A stretch of DNA of 64,000 nucleotides from Liolophura sinensis (GCF_032854445.1 NC_088297.1:4589991-4653990); one strand, 5' to 3'; positions 24,201 through 34,867 are shown, counted from the first letter of the stretch. The notes: generated by a model from the sequence alone, not told the origin. Translations and numbers: made by a program.

Positions 24201-27200
24201 GTGAAGTACGAACACTAGGCCGATTGCATCTTTAATGAATTCTATGATTCTAATTGGCTGTTGGTTTCCTTGTGCTCTAAATAATGTCAAATTTTTCAAA
24301 ACTTTGTGCTGTGTGCAGGCGCCTTTTGTAACATCAGATTAAAACTGAAAACCGTGCAACGTGGAAAATAAAATATGTGAAAATGAGTTTTTCTTGTGCC
24401 TCCATATTGAAAACAGGAGTGGTGTGATCATTGGTAGCAGATTTTCTGTAATTTGGTCATATCTGGGAAAATTATCATAGATCAAGACACTAAAACATTA
24501 TGTGAGACATTTGTGGTTGGTACATGCATACCTTTGGTCCATCGAATATTTAAAAGAATATATGTTTTATTAATGGGATGGTTCACTAATGTTTTCTTTT
24601 ATATCAGTGTGTGTATTTGTGATCGCAAACTGTAAGTCGCCAGCACAGCGCAGTGACCCATGAGCTGTGAGTTCAAGTGCAGCTCATGCTGACTTCCTCT
24701 CCGGCCGTACGTGGGAGGGCCAGCAACATGCGGATGGTTGTGGGTTTTCCCCAGGTTCTGTCCCGTTTCCTCTCACCATAAAGCTGGCCGCCGTGGTATA
24801 AGTGAAATATTGTTGAATACGGCGTGAAACATCAATCAAATAAATAAATAAATCTTTTGCGGAAGGCCATCTTTACTGGTCCCCACTAATACCGCTTAAC
24901 CTGAGGCTAGGGGCCGTAAAGGCATCCATGCTCATTACATCTGCATGATGCCTTTATGAACAGTTGCAATCAATGGGCGACTGAGACACCTTGTTTAATT
25001 CTTATTTGACCTGGAACTCATTCAGGGACTACGAATTTGAACTTTGATATGGAATTCATGCCTGGAATATCCACTGTCTGCCCGGCATCGCTGAAAACTG
25101 ATTACCGCTTCTCTCTTGTGTGTTACCAGCTTTATTTTCTGTTTGTATAATTTCTTACATACCTTTGTCTTTGGGGGTTAGGGTTAAACGTTGTTTTGGA
25201 AATGGTCTTGCGATTATCGTCTAGCGATTATCTCAAAAGATGTCATAACTATTTTTGAAAACTTTTACTGCACTGTTCAATTTATCCTCTTCAGACGGGA
25301 TGTGTGACCCCTTGAAGCTCATCCGATGCCTTACCAATCCACAGGAAATGAACAGCTCAACAACGACAGGTAAGATAACTTTGTGTTACCTTGTAGATTG
25401 AAGTTGTAAAAAGGTTGGCTTCCATGATTGAATGTTTGGCCAAATTGTGAGCAAATTTTGCCACAAAATCTTCCAGCAATAAAAGTTTCCGTTTTCGACA
25501 ATGGGCTTAACATTTTAATGTACCTTAGCAGGTGTTCATTTTCCTGGATTCTTAAGAGTTGTGTTCATCTGTAAATTGTATTTATGGGTTGTTTGGATTG
25601 ATTGATTGATTGATTGATTCATTGGTGTTTTTTACGCCGTACTCAAGAATATTTCACTTATATGACGGCGGCCAGCATTATGGTGGGTGGAAACCGGGCT
25701 GAGCCCGGGGGAAACCCACGACCATCCGCAGGCTGCTAACAGACCTTCCCACGTAAGGCCGGAGAGGAAGGCAGCATGAGCTGGTCTTGAACTCACAGTG
25801 ACCGCATTGGTGAAAGGCTTCTGGGTCATTACGCTGCGCTAGCGCGCTAACCGACTGAGCCACGGAGGCCTCTAAGGGTTGTTTGGAAGGTATATGATAA
25901 TACTTTCCGTTTTTGTCACCTACCACATCGTTATGGGCGAACACAAATATGGAAGACACAAATATGAATCAAACACAGAAGCAAATCCCTTTGCAGACAA
26001 CCGATTCTAGCTGATTCCCTATTTTACGCCAATCACATTGCATCAATTTTGAATCCTCCGATCGACAACCCAAGTCATCTGTATCCTGTGATTCAAACAT
26101 CAAAGAATTTTGAGAAATTCTGTTAATTCTGTTGCAGCAGATTATTCTGTTAAATATAACACACATATTCTATTCATTCAACATAAAGATTCTATTAGAC
26201 TAACAGGATATTGTGTTGAATGACACAGTATTATGTATTCTATGTCACATTATGTTCATTAGTTTGGACCAGTGACGTCTAATAACTTGTAATTAACATC
26301 ACTGTATCTTTTAATCTATTTTGCTTTAAGCCATGGTGCTAGGGGGTGTGTAAAGGGGGCTGCTATTTATGCATTTACATGAACAGAATAAAACCCGGAC
26401 TGAGAGAAACTGACAAGAGGCCATATTTCAACAGATACGTGTGAAGATTTGCCATCTATCACACTGTCGTCGCTGCTCTGGTCTTACTCTCTATGCTGCA
26501 CGTCTCTAATTACATGAAAATAACAGAATATATTCTAGCATTACTCAGGCAACATGCTTTCTGGTAAAATTAACAGATGAAGTTTTCAGATTAGCCCTAA
26601 AGCCAAATATTTTTCACAATAACTTTTTAAATCTTACCTGTATCTTACCTATCGTGGATGTAGTTACAATTGTACTTCTGGTCTATATTTTATACAGGTA
26701 AAAATTTCCATGTTGGTATACACACAAAAAATTGATCTGTTAATTTTAACAGAAAGTCTGCTGTCTGAGTGATGCTAGAATGTATTCTGTTATTATAAAA
26801 CAATATTCTGTCATATTCAATATAAAATTCTCTTAGTACAATAGAATCTTTATGTTGGATTAATACAATATGTGTGTTATATTTAGCGCAATAATCTGCT
26901 GCAATAACAGAATACTGTCTAGAATCACACAGCTATCAGACTTTCTGTTAAATTTAACGGATAATTTTTTTGAGTGTACAGTTACAAATGTTCCATTTAG
27001 TTTTTTGTTTATATAAACAGTTGTCCTTCATTCACTTTTTTTGTTCTGTCACCAAACTCCCCGGCTTACCCAGTAGAGAATTCCGCCACATGCGACTGCC
27101 CGTTTCCGTGTGAAGACATCGTGTATGATACAACGTTGTCGTCGTCGCCAATACCAAATTTTAATTTTTCCCCTAATGCAAGGTAAGAGAATGCTGTTCA

Positions 27201-27714
27201 ATTGTCGTTTCCATTTTTCTCTTTGAGTGTACTATAGCGCCATACTTAATACTTTCTGCCCTATACGATGGCGGTCTCTTTTATGGGTGGAGCAAACAGG
27301 AGCAACTGTGAGCTAAACCAGCAAGCTTTGGGAAGTCGCTGACGGCCTTTCCCACGCGTGACGTACAGATATGCACACCATATATGCGAAACCAATCCCG
27401 GTCAGGTCATACCAAAGGCTTTGGAAATGACACTTGTTGCCGCCTCGCTCGGCGCTCAGCACTGACAGTCTAGAGCAAGGAAACAGGACTGGTTGGCATA
27501 GTGTTAGTATATAATTTCACTGGATGGGGTGTTATATCCGATGTGTTCGGCATGATACTTCAGTGACTGCAGCACTTTGGCGACAGGGACTCGATCTGTT
27601 ACAAGATGGCACGGTATATGTAGACATAAATAATGCCTTTTCGTCGTCATATGACTGAAAAATTGTTGTAACGATGTAAAATACCAAGCATACATACATA
27701 CATACATACATACA

Positions 27715-27745
<31 letters not shown>

Positions 27746-29444
27746 TTACATACGAGACAATATGCCTAAAGATATTCTTTATGGAAACGAGTTTTAGTTT
27801 TTGGCAATTTTTGTTAAGAAACTTTAAGGCCTCAGTGATAGAAAAACAAACAAGTCTGTGCTCTCGGCGTCGCTATGTTTTAAACCTACAACTACTCCTG
27901 TGGTGCTTTAGCTGTTGAAGACTTCGTTACGTCATTCGTCACAAAAAGACAAGGTATATGTACACACAACTAACAACTACTCGTCATCACATGAATTAAA
28001 TTATTTATTTATTTGACTGGGTTTTTTTTTCTGCCGTATTGAAGAAATATTCCACTTATACGACGGCAGCCAGCACTAAGGAAGGAAACCGGGCAGAGCC
28101 CGGGGGAAACCCACGATCATCGGCAGGACCACGACTTTCCCACGTACGATCACGTGGACTTGAATTCACAGCGACCGCATTGGTGAGAGGGTCCTGGCTC
28201 CGGGTCATTACGCTGCGCTAGCACGCTAACCAATTGAGCCACAGAGGCCCCGACTGAAAAATTAAGTACGACGTTTAACCCCAAGCATTACATTACATTA
28301 CCAAGGCCCATAGCACCAGGGAGAGTGGGAGAGTCGTGAAATTCTCTACCCAAGGCCTGCCACACTAAAAAAAGGTTCCAAAGAACGTTTGTGTTTCTCA
28401 AACATGAAACATTTTGACACGCATAGAAAGGATAGTAACTCATCCTCTGAAATCATTCAGGGTTATTTTTATTTCGTGGACTTTTTTTATTCACCGTTTC
28501 CGAAAGTTTTAAATCGAATTTCTACAACCCATGGCGTTTTCGAATAAAACAGGCGATGGTAGGAAATTTTCTGCTTACATCAGCCTTAACATTGTGTGCA
28601 TTACACGTCGGGCCTGTTGTTGTTGTTGTTGTAGCATATCCCGGAAAATCCTGATAAACGTCCATTTCGACAGATTGAGGATAGAGTCTACCCAGCAGGT
28701 GGAGGATTACACCAGAGAGGATGTCTTCGGTGAGTCAGTCTTCTAAGTGACAGTAATTGCTTTGGATTTGTTGGTCACCTATTGTATATAAGTCGGTTAG
28801 CGCGCTAGCGCAGCGTAGTGACCCAGAAGCCTCTCACCAATGCGGTCGCTGTGAGTTCAAGACCAGCTCATGCTGGCTTCCTCTCCGGCCGTACGTGGGA
28901 AGGTCTGCCAGCAACCTGCGGATGGTCGTGGGTTTCCGCCGGGCTCTGCCCGGTTTCCACCCACCATAATGCTGGCCGCCGTCGTATAAGTGAAATATTC
29001 TTGAGTACGGCGTAAAACACCAATCAAAAAAAAAAAAAAATTGTATATAATGTTGAACATTAGCCAGAACTCATTAGGACTAATATTCCCTTTTCACAAT
29101 TTTCTCTCCTCTACTTAACTTGTCACAAGCACAAAAAAAAATAAACTAACTAATAAATGGGTAAATATCTCATTTTATCCTTTTGGAATTTTCTCTTTTG
29201 GTGTACAACACGTGTTAACAGTGGGTGTTACACTGGATCAGTACCTGTAAACTCGGTCATGGTAATATATTCCATCTGTTTTATTCCAGCTTCAGTTGGA
29301 GGTCAGATGGGACTGTTTCTAGGGGCAAGCATCATCACCCTGATCGAGCTAGTAGAACTTGTTGTCAGATGTGGGTGTAGCTGGATTGCCAGACAATGTA
29401 CGTTAAGCTCGAACGCCGTGACGACGTTTAAGCCAGATGGATAA
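15042..29444 (+). CDS. DEG/ENaC sodium channel gene 1, eight exons, one-base frameshift in exon 2
   Basis: Exons by splice signals and by homology with gene 2: 15042-15208, 19166-19698, 20345-20446, 22983-23157, 25295-25369, 27074-27182, 28635-28729, 29290-29444. All junctions keep phase and total 1,411 nt, one base more than a multiple of three. The extra base lies in the g-run near 19,360-19,363, where the frame shifts inside exon 2. Family marks are present: His-Gly before TM1 (exon 1), TM1 followed by 'FPAITIC' (exon 2), 'CDCPFPC' (exon 6), and TM2 with 'GLFLGAS', the Gly-x-Ser selectivity filter (exon 8). Trimeric cation channels of this family are gated by protons, peptides, bile acids or force; which applies here cannot be read. 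Corrected for one base, the product would be about 469 residues. It is either a recent pseudogene or a sequencing error. Confidence 0.85.
15335..15655 (+). mobile_element. SINE-like element in gene 1 intron 1, with repeated 3' part
   Basis: Core 'cttgcttggcggtcagtata' resembles family B. The end 'aacgctgaaataacgtcgta' plus 'ctccaatcaaacaaaca' occurs twice in a row. A related piece follows at about 15,690-15,895. The same block is at 49,265-49,610. Confidence 0.55.
15880..16480 (+). repeat. ~40-50-bp minisatellite in gene 1 intron 1
   Basis: Around 13 units of 'caaacaacatttgtaaagaa' plus a C-rich spacer ('catcactcacccctcc'), with spacer lengths that vary. Only one unit in the duplicate at 49,840-49,880. 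Confidence 0.85.
16680..16935 (+). repeat. Element M copy in gene 1 intron 1
   Basis: 'gcgacgacagtgtgatggca' to 'gacgtcattggtctag'; homologue at 50,010-50,260. Confidence 0.7.
18155..18332 (-). mobile_element. SINE family B, partial
   Basis: Reverse copy of the body ('gtgcaatgtgcctccttgtt' is the complement of the plus-strand 'aaggaggcacattac' block), ending at 'ctcttttaaggtcttaggtg'. The head is lost. Confidence 0.65.
19166..19698 (+). CDS. Gene 1 exon 2: TM1 and proximal ectodomain, frameshifted
   Basis: Acceptor 'actcctttcaag|g' at 19165; the split AGG codon joins exon 1 and gives 'RRLFW'. The exon encodes TM1 ('AIILVQISLLLFVMV'), 'FPAITIC' and 'TLCYNINSV'. Frame changes once near 19,360: the homologous codons of gene 2 run on only if one g of 'gaggga' is left out. 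Length is 533 nt against 529 in gene 2, that is one codon plus one base. Donor 'gttaag|gtgagg', phase 0. Confidence 0.85.
20030..20275 (-). mobile_element. SINE family A in gene 1 intron 2
   Basis: Reverse copy (tail 'actgaagaatattttcactt', 'acggcggccagcattatggc'), diverged; ends about 70 bp before the exon 3 acceptor. Confidence 0.72.
20345..20446 (+). CDS. Gene 1 exon 3 (34 codons)
   Basis: Acceptor 'taccttccgtag|ctc', donor 'cgacag|gtatgg', phase 0 on both sides. It encodes the beta segment starting 'LMVHAPDEK' and ending 'YYIGLKVRQ'. All three paralogues have this exon at exactly 102 nt. A SINE lies only about 100 bp upstream in the intron. Confidence 0.88.
20920..22375 (+). repeat. 50-bp minisatellite filling gene 1 intron 3
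   Basis: Units built on 'gattcattgtgatgactggt' and 'gatgacttgtagtgtattg', clean from about 21,340 (about 20 units) and degenerate before that. Confidence 0.88.
22505..22730 (-). repeat. Element M copy in gene 1 intron 3, reverse
   Basis: 'cttttaataacttgcaatta', 'aaagccatggtgttaggggg', 'gtatttcaccggtaatgtg'. A forward 5' end fragment lies at 22,378-22,436, so two pieces meet here. The open frame at 22.66-22.98 kb is within it. Confidence 0.65.
22983..23157 (+). CDS. Gene 1 exon 4: cysteine-rich ectodomain, donor inside a minisatellite
   Basis: Acceptor 'tacacttccag|aac' and start 'NKFLPSPYKAFG' match genes 2 and 3. It contains 'GRYTLRACHDACYLK' and 'CGCKLELEG'. The first donor 'ctggagg|gtaagt' gives phase 1, matching exon 5. 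A second identical donor 30 bp later (exon end 23187) stays in frame and would add ten residues, because a 30-bp tandem repeat containing this junction follows. A third unit carries TAG. Confidence 0.85.
23128..23530 (+). repeat. 30-bp minisatellite derived from the exon 4 end and donor
   Basis: About 13 units of 'gtgtggttgtaagctggaac' plus 'tggagggtaa'. The first unit is the coding end of exon 4 with its splice donor. At 23,252-23,312 a longer piece of the exon ('gcttgccacgac...gaaaacgctagaagac') is repeated, so a 160-bp block was also duplicated. Confidence 0.88.
23572..23705 (+). repeat. 29-bp tandem repeat, about 5 units
   Basis: 'gtgtaatccagatgtccagg' plus 'taggtgtct', in gene 1 intron 4. 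Confidence 0.82.
24632..24853 (+). mobile_element. SINE family A in gene 1 intron 4
   Basis: Truncated head, then B-box-like 'gagttcaagtgc', 'gtggtataagtgaaatattg' and (taaa)n. Confidence 0.75.
24884..25222 (+). repeat. Dispersed 335-bp repeat, copy 2 (gene 1 intron 4)
   Basis: Same sequence as 10,905-11,240 with few changes; ends about 70 bp before exon 5. Confidence 0.75.
25295..25369 (+). CDS. Gene 1 exon 5
   Basis: Acceptor 'tatcctcttcag|acggg', donor 'acgacag|gtaaga', phase 1 to phase 1. It encodes 'DGMCDPLKLIRCL' and an Asn/Ser/Thr-rich end. The homologous exon of genes 2 and 3 is 69 nt, two codons shorter. Its two cysteines align with those of 'MCDPLTYIDC' in gene 2. Confidence 0.8.
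25598..25875 (-). mobile_element. SINE family A in gene 1 intron 5, with target duplication
   Basis: Full reverse copy with (gatt)n tail. 'gggttgtttgga' at 25586-25597 is repeated at 25876-25887, a 12-bp target-site duplication. Its high match to the family suggests a young insertion. Confidence 0.88.
26095..26595. mobile_element. Second, older MITE copy, inverted and split by element M
   Basis: 26,115-26,245 is the inverse of 26,800-26,925, and 26,515-26,590 is the inverse of 26,735-26,815. The intervening 26,262-26,512 is an element M copy inserted into it. Confidence 0.65.
26262..26512 (-). repeat. Element M copy nested in a MITE
   Basis: Complete by comparison: from the complement of 'ttagacgtcactggtcc' to the complement of 'agagacgtgcagcatagag'. 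Its clean insertion in the older MITE (26,095-26,595) shows that element M moves as a unit of about 250 bp. Confidence 0.7.
26714..26988. mobile_element. MITE with long terminal inverted repeats, TA target
   Basis: Ends 'cacacaaaaaattgatctg' and, inverted, 'cactcaaaaaaattatccg' continue for about 40 matching bases, and TA stands on both outer sides. The TA duplication and the CACWCAAAAAA-type end suggest a Tc1/mariner-mobilised element. It carries no coding capacity. In intron 5 of gene 1. Confidence 0.72.
27074..27182 (+). CDS. Gene 1 exon 6: C-x-C-x3-C ectodomain motif
   Basis: Acceptor 'ggcttacccag|ta', donor 'atgcaag|gtaaga', phase 1 to 2. It encodes 'CDCPFPCEDIVYDTTLSSSP', the conserved CxCxxxC followed by a Tyr and Ser-rich strand shared by the DEG/ENaC family before TM2. 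Confidence 0.87.
27395..27745 (+). mobile_element. SINE with family B core, ending in (CATA)n
   Basis: Carries 'ctcgctcggcgctcagcact', 'caggactggttggcatagtg' and 'atgactgaaaaattgttg', then a (catacata) run at 27,688-27,741 in place of the usual tail. Confidence 0.62.
28010..28252 (-). mobile_element. SINE family A in gene 1 intron 6
   Basis: Reverse copy from 'tgccgtattgaagaaatatt' to 'caattgagccacagaggcc', with small internal deletions. Confidence 0.75.
28253..28300 (+). mobile_element. SINE family B tail fragment
   Basis: 'gactgaaaaattaagtacga' then 'cgtttaaccccaagcatt' match the 3' end of family B only. Confidence 0.5.
28635..28729 (+). CDS. Gene 1 exon 7: palm strand before TM2
   Basis: Acceptor 'gttgttgttgtag|c', donor 'gtcttcg|gtgagt', phase 2 to 1. 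It encodes 'KILINVHFDRLRIESTQQVE', the final ectodomain strand leading to TM2. Length is 95 nt in all three paralogues. Confidence 0.85.
28792..29040 (+). mobile_element. SINE family A in gene 1 intron 7, with target duplication
   Basis: 5'-truncated copy ending in an A-run. 'ttgtatataa' at 28782-28791 is repeated at 29041-29050. Confidence 0.86.
29290..29444 (+). CDS. Gene 1 exon 8: TM2, selectivity filter and stop
   Basis: Acceptor 'tctgttttattccag|c', phase 1. It encodes 'SVGGQMGLFLGASIITLIE', with the GAS filter triplet inside TM2, then a short cytoplasmic tail ending in TAA at 29442-29444. The tail 'TLSSNAV' aligns with 'TLSSNTV' of genes 2 and 3. Confidence 0.9.
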
Positions 29445-30690
29445 GGTTCACAAATTCATGTCCTTGTACATGAAGTTTCATGCAAAGAATTCATATCCAA
29501 TCTCGGATCTATAAGCCACACTTCAAACTAACTTGTGGCTAACTAGTTCTTACACAAACATCTACTCTCATCCACAACTGGACGAATCGATTTCTTGTTT
29601 CGGGAAATGGGTTCGGTTTTTTCCAGGCCAGTTTCCCATTTCCGAAACATCGCTTAACACAAACCATCAACTAAGAACTAAGAAGGAATATGAAGCATGA
29701 CGTTCGCTGGGTGTGTAAGTAGAGAAGGGGGGGGATCTTATTAAAAGAGAAACATTTAAGCATTTTAATGATGCTGGAAAGACTCAGGGAATGTAGGTCG
29801 TAGATATTTTTGGCAAAAATCCATTCTCGATAAACAAACAAGCTAATATTAATTTACTAAAAATAGCTCAAATTATTTCGTTTTAACAAATATTTGTAGC
29901 TATGATAGTTGACATAATTCCAAAGTTTATTATAATTATAATTCGATCCGCTGTTTTTTTTATTTTTTTTAATTTTTTTTAACTTTTGTCGATTTTCAAC
30001 GGTAAAATTTCGGTAAATATAATATCAAAAATTCGATAGAATCTGTGCTGATCGGTTTATTACCAGACAAATTTCCAGCATAACCTCTTTAATCACAGTT
30101 TGTATTTCCACTGCGTTTTGGATTGAAAAAAAAAAACGAACATGCTTCCTGCCTCTCCATCAAAAGAGGGTCCAGTAGACGGAGTCGCTATCGGACTACG
30201 ATTTTTTAAAAATATGAACTGCACGCTAAGGCTAGAATATCCATTGCCATTCTTCCATCATACAAAACTGGTGACTTTTCTCTCCTACATGTTTCCAGCT
30301 TCACCTACTATTTATGTATGATTCTTACCTGTTCTTTTAGGAACTGATTGTTTTTGACATGGGTCTTGTCGTTATCAAAGGAAAGCCGTTTGATGGTTTA
30401 CGAACGTCTTATCTGACGCTTAGATTCTTTCACATTTGGATTCAACGTAAAGCATGGTAGTGAGAGGCTCCGAGATCTGAAAACAGCAGCTGACACCGTG
30501 CATGCTGTGTCGGGTTTTAACACATTTACATTTTAGTTGAAAATAGGCGAAGTATTAAAATTACACTTCAGGCCGTCAATTAGTGAAACAATATCCTAAT
30601 TCAGAGGACAAATTAATTGAGTATTTTTATACTTCACAGTCAAATCATAATCCATAAATATGAATTATTTTATGTCCAATTTCATCATAC
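29445..30690. other. Intergenic, 3' of gene 1
   Basis: AT-rich with homopolymer runs near 29,950. No gene seen. Contains a worn piece of the 'agaactaagaa...' repeat (29,665-29,785) and possibly of the 335-bp repeat. Confidence 0.5.
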
Positions 30691-30693
30691 AAC

Positions 30694-32052
30694 TCGTGAC
30701 GTCACATGTACAGACCTGCAGGCCTGGCATGATAGAAGTTGATTACTCAGGAATTGACTCGTGACGTCACATGTACAGACCTGCAGGCCTAGCATGATAG
30801 AGGTCCATCACTCAGGAACTGACTCGTGACGTCACATGTACAGACCTGCAGGCCTGGCATGATAGAGGTTGATCACTCAGGAATTGACTCGTGACGTCAC
30901 ATGTACAGGCCTGCAGGCCTAGCATGATAGAGGTCGTTCACTCAGGAATTGACTCGTGACGTCACATGTACAGACCTTCAGGCCTGGCATGATAGAGGTC
31001 GATCACTCATGAATTGACTCGTGACGTCACATGTACAGGCCTGCAGGCCTAGCATGATAGAGGTCGTTCACTCAGGAATTGACTCGTGACGTCACATGTA
31101 CAGACCTGCAGGCCTAGCATGATAGAGGTCCATCACTCAGGAACTGACTCGTGACGTCACATGTACAGACCTGCAGGCCTGGCATGATAGAGGTTGATCA
31201 CTCAGGAATTGACTCGTGACGTCACATGTACAGGCCTGCAGGCCTAGCATGATAGAGGTCGTTCACTCAGGAATTGACTCGTGACGTCACATGTACAGAC
31301 CTTCAGGCCTAGCATGATAGAGGTCGATCACTCATGAATTGACTCGTGACGTCACATGTACAGGCCTGCAGGCCTAGCATGATAGAGGTCGTTCACTCAG
31401 GAATTGACTCGTGACGTCACATGTACAGACCTTCAGGCCTGGCATGATAGAGGTCAATCACTCATGAATTGACTCGTGACGTCACATGTACAGGCCTGCA
31501 GGCCTAGCATGATAGAGGTAGATCACTCAGGAATTGACTCGTGACGTCACATGTTCAGACCTGCAGGCCTAGCATGATAGAGGTCGATCACTCAGGAATT
31601 GACTCGTGACGTCACATGTACAGGCCTGCAGGCCTAGCATGATAGAAGTTGATCACTCAGGAATTGACTCGTGACGTCACATGTACAGGCCTGCAGGCCT
31701 GTCATGATAGAGGTTGAGTACTCAGGGATTGACTCGTGACGTCACATGTACAGACCTGCAGGCCTAGCATGATAGAGGTTGATCACTCAGGAATTGACTC
31801 GTGACGTCACATGTACAGACCTGCAGGCCTAGCATGATAGAGGTAGATCACTCAGGAATTGACTCGTGACGTCACATGTACAGACCAGGAGGCCTAGTAT
31901 GATAGAGGTTGATCACTCATGAATTGACTCGTGACGTCACATGTACAGACCTGCAGGCCTAGCATGATAGAGGTCGATCACTCAGGAATTGACTCGTGAC
32001 GTCACATGTACAGACCTGGAGGCCTAGTATGATAGAGGTCGTTCACTCAGAA
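30694..32052 (+). repeat. 65-bp minisatellite with 21 CRE palindromes
   Basis: Twenty-one units starting 'gactcgtgacgtcacatgta'. Each has the perfect palindrome TGACGTCA, and many have the 14-bp palindrome AGGCCTGCAGGCCT. Unit variants ('ccttcagg', 'gtcgttcact') recur in blocks, a sign of growth by multi-unit duplication. Between the 3' ends of genes 1 and 2. Confidence 0.93.
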
Positions 32053-32054
32053 AT

Positions 32055-33470
32055 TCCTGAAAACATTACATTAAACAAACGTTACATTTTTGTAACCAAA
32101 CTTGAAAACTGTATATATTGTATGGAGGCTGCTATTTCTTAGTTCATCAGATAATATAATGATCGTTTCGTACTCTAAAACCAGCGTTTGTGTTCCTTTA
32201 ATGATGTTAGGTCACGTGTGCGAGAGTATACAAGACCAAGATTTTATTGGATATACATTGTAAAGACTACAAGCAAATCGATTTGCCTCGGGAGTAATCT
32301 TTAGATGCTTTGAGAATGTGACGGACAGTTGATAGTCATCAAGAATAAATGTACTCTTGCGAAGTGTCTGGGCTCAGTTGGTCAAAAGTGTATTAAAACT
32401 TACGCTCAGTATTAACGTAATTAATCCAGATTAAAGCGTTATTTATTTTGCATTAGGATAAGACTGGTATTAAGATTTAAGCCTGGCTTAACTTTAAGAC
32501 GAGTTTGAACAACTGACCCCAGGCATCAGGTTTCTCTTCGGTATCATAGCCTAATGTATATGTAATTTCTAAATAATTGGTTTCGAATTTTGGGAACAGA
32601 TTTTAGTTGAAACCTTCATTTGAAGACTCACTTCTGTATTTGCGACATGAATTCTTTTGTTAGGTAAATGCTTGTTTAGATAACGGGTGGTCTAAGCATC
32701 ACTTATTGTCTGGTCTCTGTGAATTGCTTTAATGTTATTTGATACTAAATGTGATGATAACACTGCGTTTTGGGTTATTCCCGATCAGTGACGTCCATTA
32801 ATTTGCTGGGGAGTGTGTATAAGTTGTTACTGTTCAAAGTATTTAGGTGCGGTTAGAATAAAACCGTCACAGAAGCAAACTGTCAATAGGCTGGATTTCA
32901 CGCGTTACGTGTGACGATTTGCCAGGTGTCACACTGTCTTCGTGGCTCTGGGTTTGGCTCCTTGCGCGATATCGTCAAAATCTGTCGAATACCGGCAGTG
33001 AATATTTCAAAAATGTGATCTATACAGCCTTACACATCAAGTGCTCCAGATTCCGTGATCAATTACAGGTTAAAGGTCAATGTCGATGAAACAGGTTTAA
33101 TTCTTAATTAATTGGTTGGTCTGAGATGATTAGCTCAGATGTATTCTGTAGGGAGTTTGCTCATGTGCAAGCTTAACGTATTTAGATGTAATTCTTCAAT
33201 AATTTATGGCAATTTCCTGCCTATTGGGGATTTTCAGACATCGTGGAGCCCTAATCATTTCTTCCAAAATTGTTCAGATATTTTTAGTAGTATTGCATTT
33301 TATAAAGTATTTTATAAAGCAAAGATTTTTAAAATTCCCAAGGGTGTAATGTCGTAATCAGTTCTCATGGATACGTGGACTATAAGATACAACGTTTAGC
33401 TGGAATATGTGCTTATTATATACTGTGTCTTGTTACAGTCTGTTCCGTATTTTGGCAAATTTAGTGACGT
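32055..33470. other. Intergenic between genes 1 and 2
   Basis: Only one element M copy (32,786-32,960) recognised; the rest holds nothing I can name. Confidence 0.5.
32786..32960 (-). repeat. Element M copy, reverse, shortened
   Basis: 'gatcagtgacgtccattaat' and 'cacgcgttacgtgtgacgat'. The part with 'ccatggctta' is deleted. Confidence 0.62.
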
Positions 33471-33474
33471 AAAT

Positions 33475-34118
33475 TAGGACAATTCAACCAGGTAAAGTAC
33501 AACAATTCAACCTGGTAAATGAGAACAATTCAACCTGGTAAAGTACAACAATTCAACCTGGTAAATGAGAACAATTCAACCTGGTAAAGTACAACAGCTC
33601 AACCTGGTCAATGAGAACATTTCAACCTGGTAAAGTATAAAAATTTAACCTGGTAAATGAGAACATATTCAACCAGGTAAAGTAGAACAATTTAACTTGG
33701 TAAAGTACAACAATTCAACCAGGTAAACCATAACAATTCAACCAGGTAAAGTAGAACAATTCATCCAGGTAAAGTACAGCAATTCATCCAGGTGAAGTAC
33801 AACAAATCAACAAGGTAAAGTACAACCAATCAACCAGGTAAAGTATACCAATTCATCCAGGTAAAGTACAACAAATCAACAAGGTAAAGTACAACAAATC
33901 AACCAGGTAAAATACAACAATTCAACCAGGTAAAGAAGAACAAATCAACCAGGTAAAGTACAACAATTCATCCAGGTAAAGTACAACCAATCAACCAGGT
34001 AAAGTAGAACAATTCAACCAGGTAAAGTAGAACAATTCATGCAGGTAAAGAACAACAATTCAACCTGGTAAATTAGAAGAATTCAACCAGGTAAAGTACA
34101 ACAATTGAACCTGGTGTT
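33475..34118 (+). repeat. 23-bp minisatellite, about 28 units
   Basis: 'caattcaaccaggtaaagta' plus 'caa', with 'ctggtaaatgaga' variants alternating at the left side. Confidence 0.88.
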
Positions 34119-34469
34119 GTACCTGTTGTTACTTGTGACGTTTATTCCAGCCCTAATGTCACAATTACATGTATGTCTTTGACATTTCTAACGAAGTACT
34201 CAAAATTTCTTCCCTTATATGACGGCGGTTAGGTTTACGGGTGGAGCCAGACCGTGTAAACAATCGCTCTTGTAAACGTCCCTGACAAACTTCCTGGCTT
34301 AAAGGCTCAGCTGGACCAACGAGAGCTGGCTTCGGACACGCGACCTAAGGGTTAAAGGGCTGATGATCGCAGCGAGCCAGCGATTTAATCAATCTGCAGA
34401 TTGAAACCCATGAGAATCCGCAGATTGAAACCCACGACTATCTACAGGTTGAAACCCACGACAATCATT

Positions 34470-34715
34470 AATTTATTTTTTTATTTCATATAAGCTCTAG
34501 GCAGTGCTCATAAATATTTCATTTATCCGATGGTAGCCAGTATTATGATGGGAGGAAACCCGGCAGCGCCCGAGGCAATCCCAGGTTGATGGGAGATCTT
34601 CCCACGAGAGGAAACCAGAATCATCTGGACCTGCACTGATCGCGTTCTTGGGAGGATCCTGGCTCATTGTACTGCTAACACGCTCACCACTGTAGGATTA
34701 CGCCAGTGAGCCAGC
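34470..34715 (-). mobile_element. SINE family A, old copy
   Basis: Diverged reverse copy: 'agtgctcataaatatttcat', 'ggtagccagtattatgatgg' and 'cttcccacgagaggaaacc'. Confidence 0.6.
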
Positions 34716-34867
34716 GATGGGATACTGCATGCACATGCGTAAACATACTGTCACGCCTACATTAGTTAATATACGCCTACTGTGAACTAACGATGAAATC
34801 TGACTTGGATTTAACGACAGACATATTGGCACAAGACTACCACTGATAAGTGCTTCTGTTTTCAGTA

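Noticed and set aside
30694-32052. CRISPR-like look of regular repeats
   Set aside because: Units are continuous 65-bp copies without unique spacers, in an animal genome.
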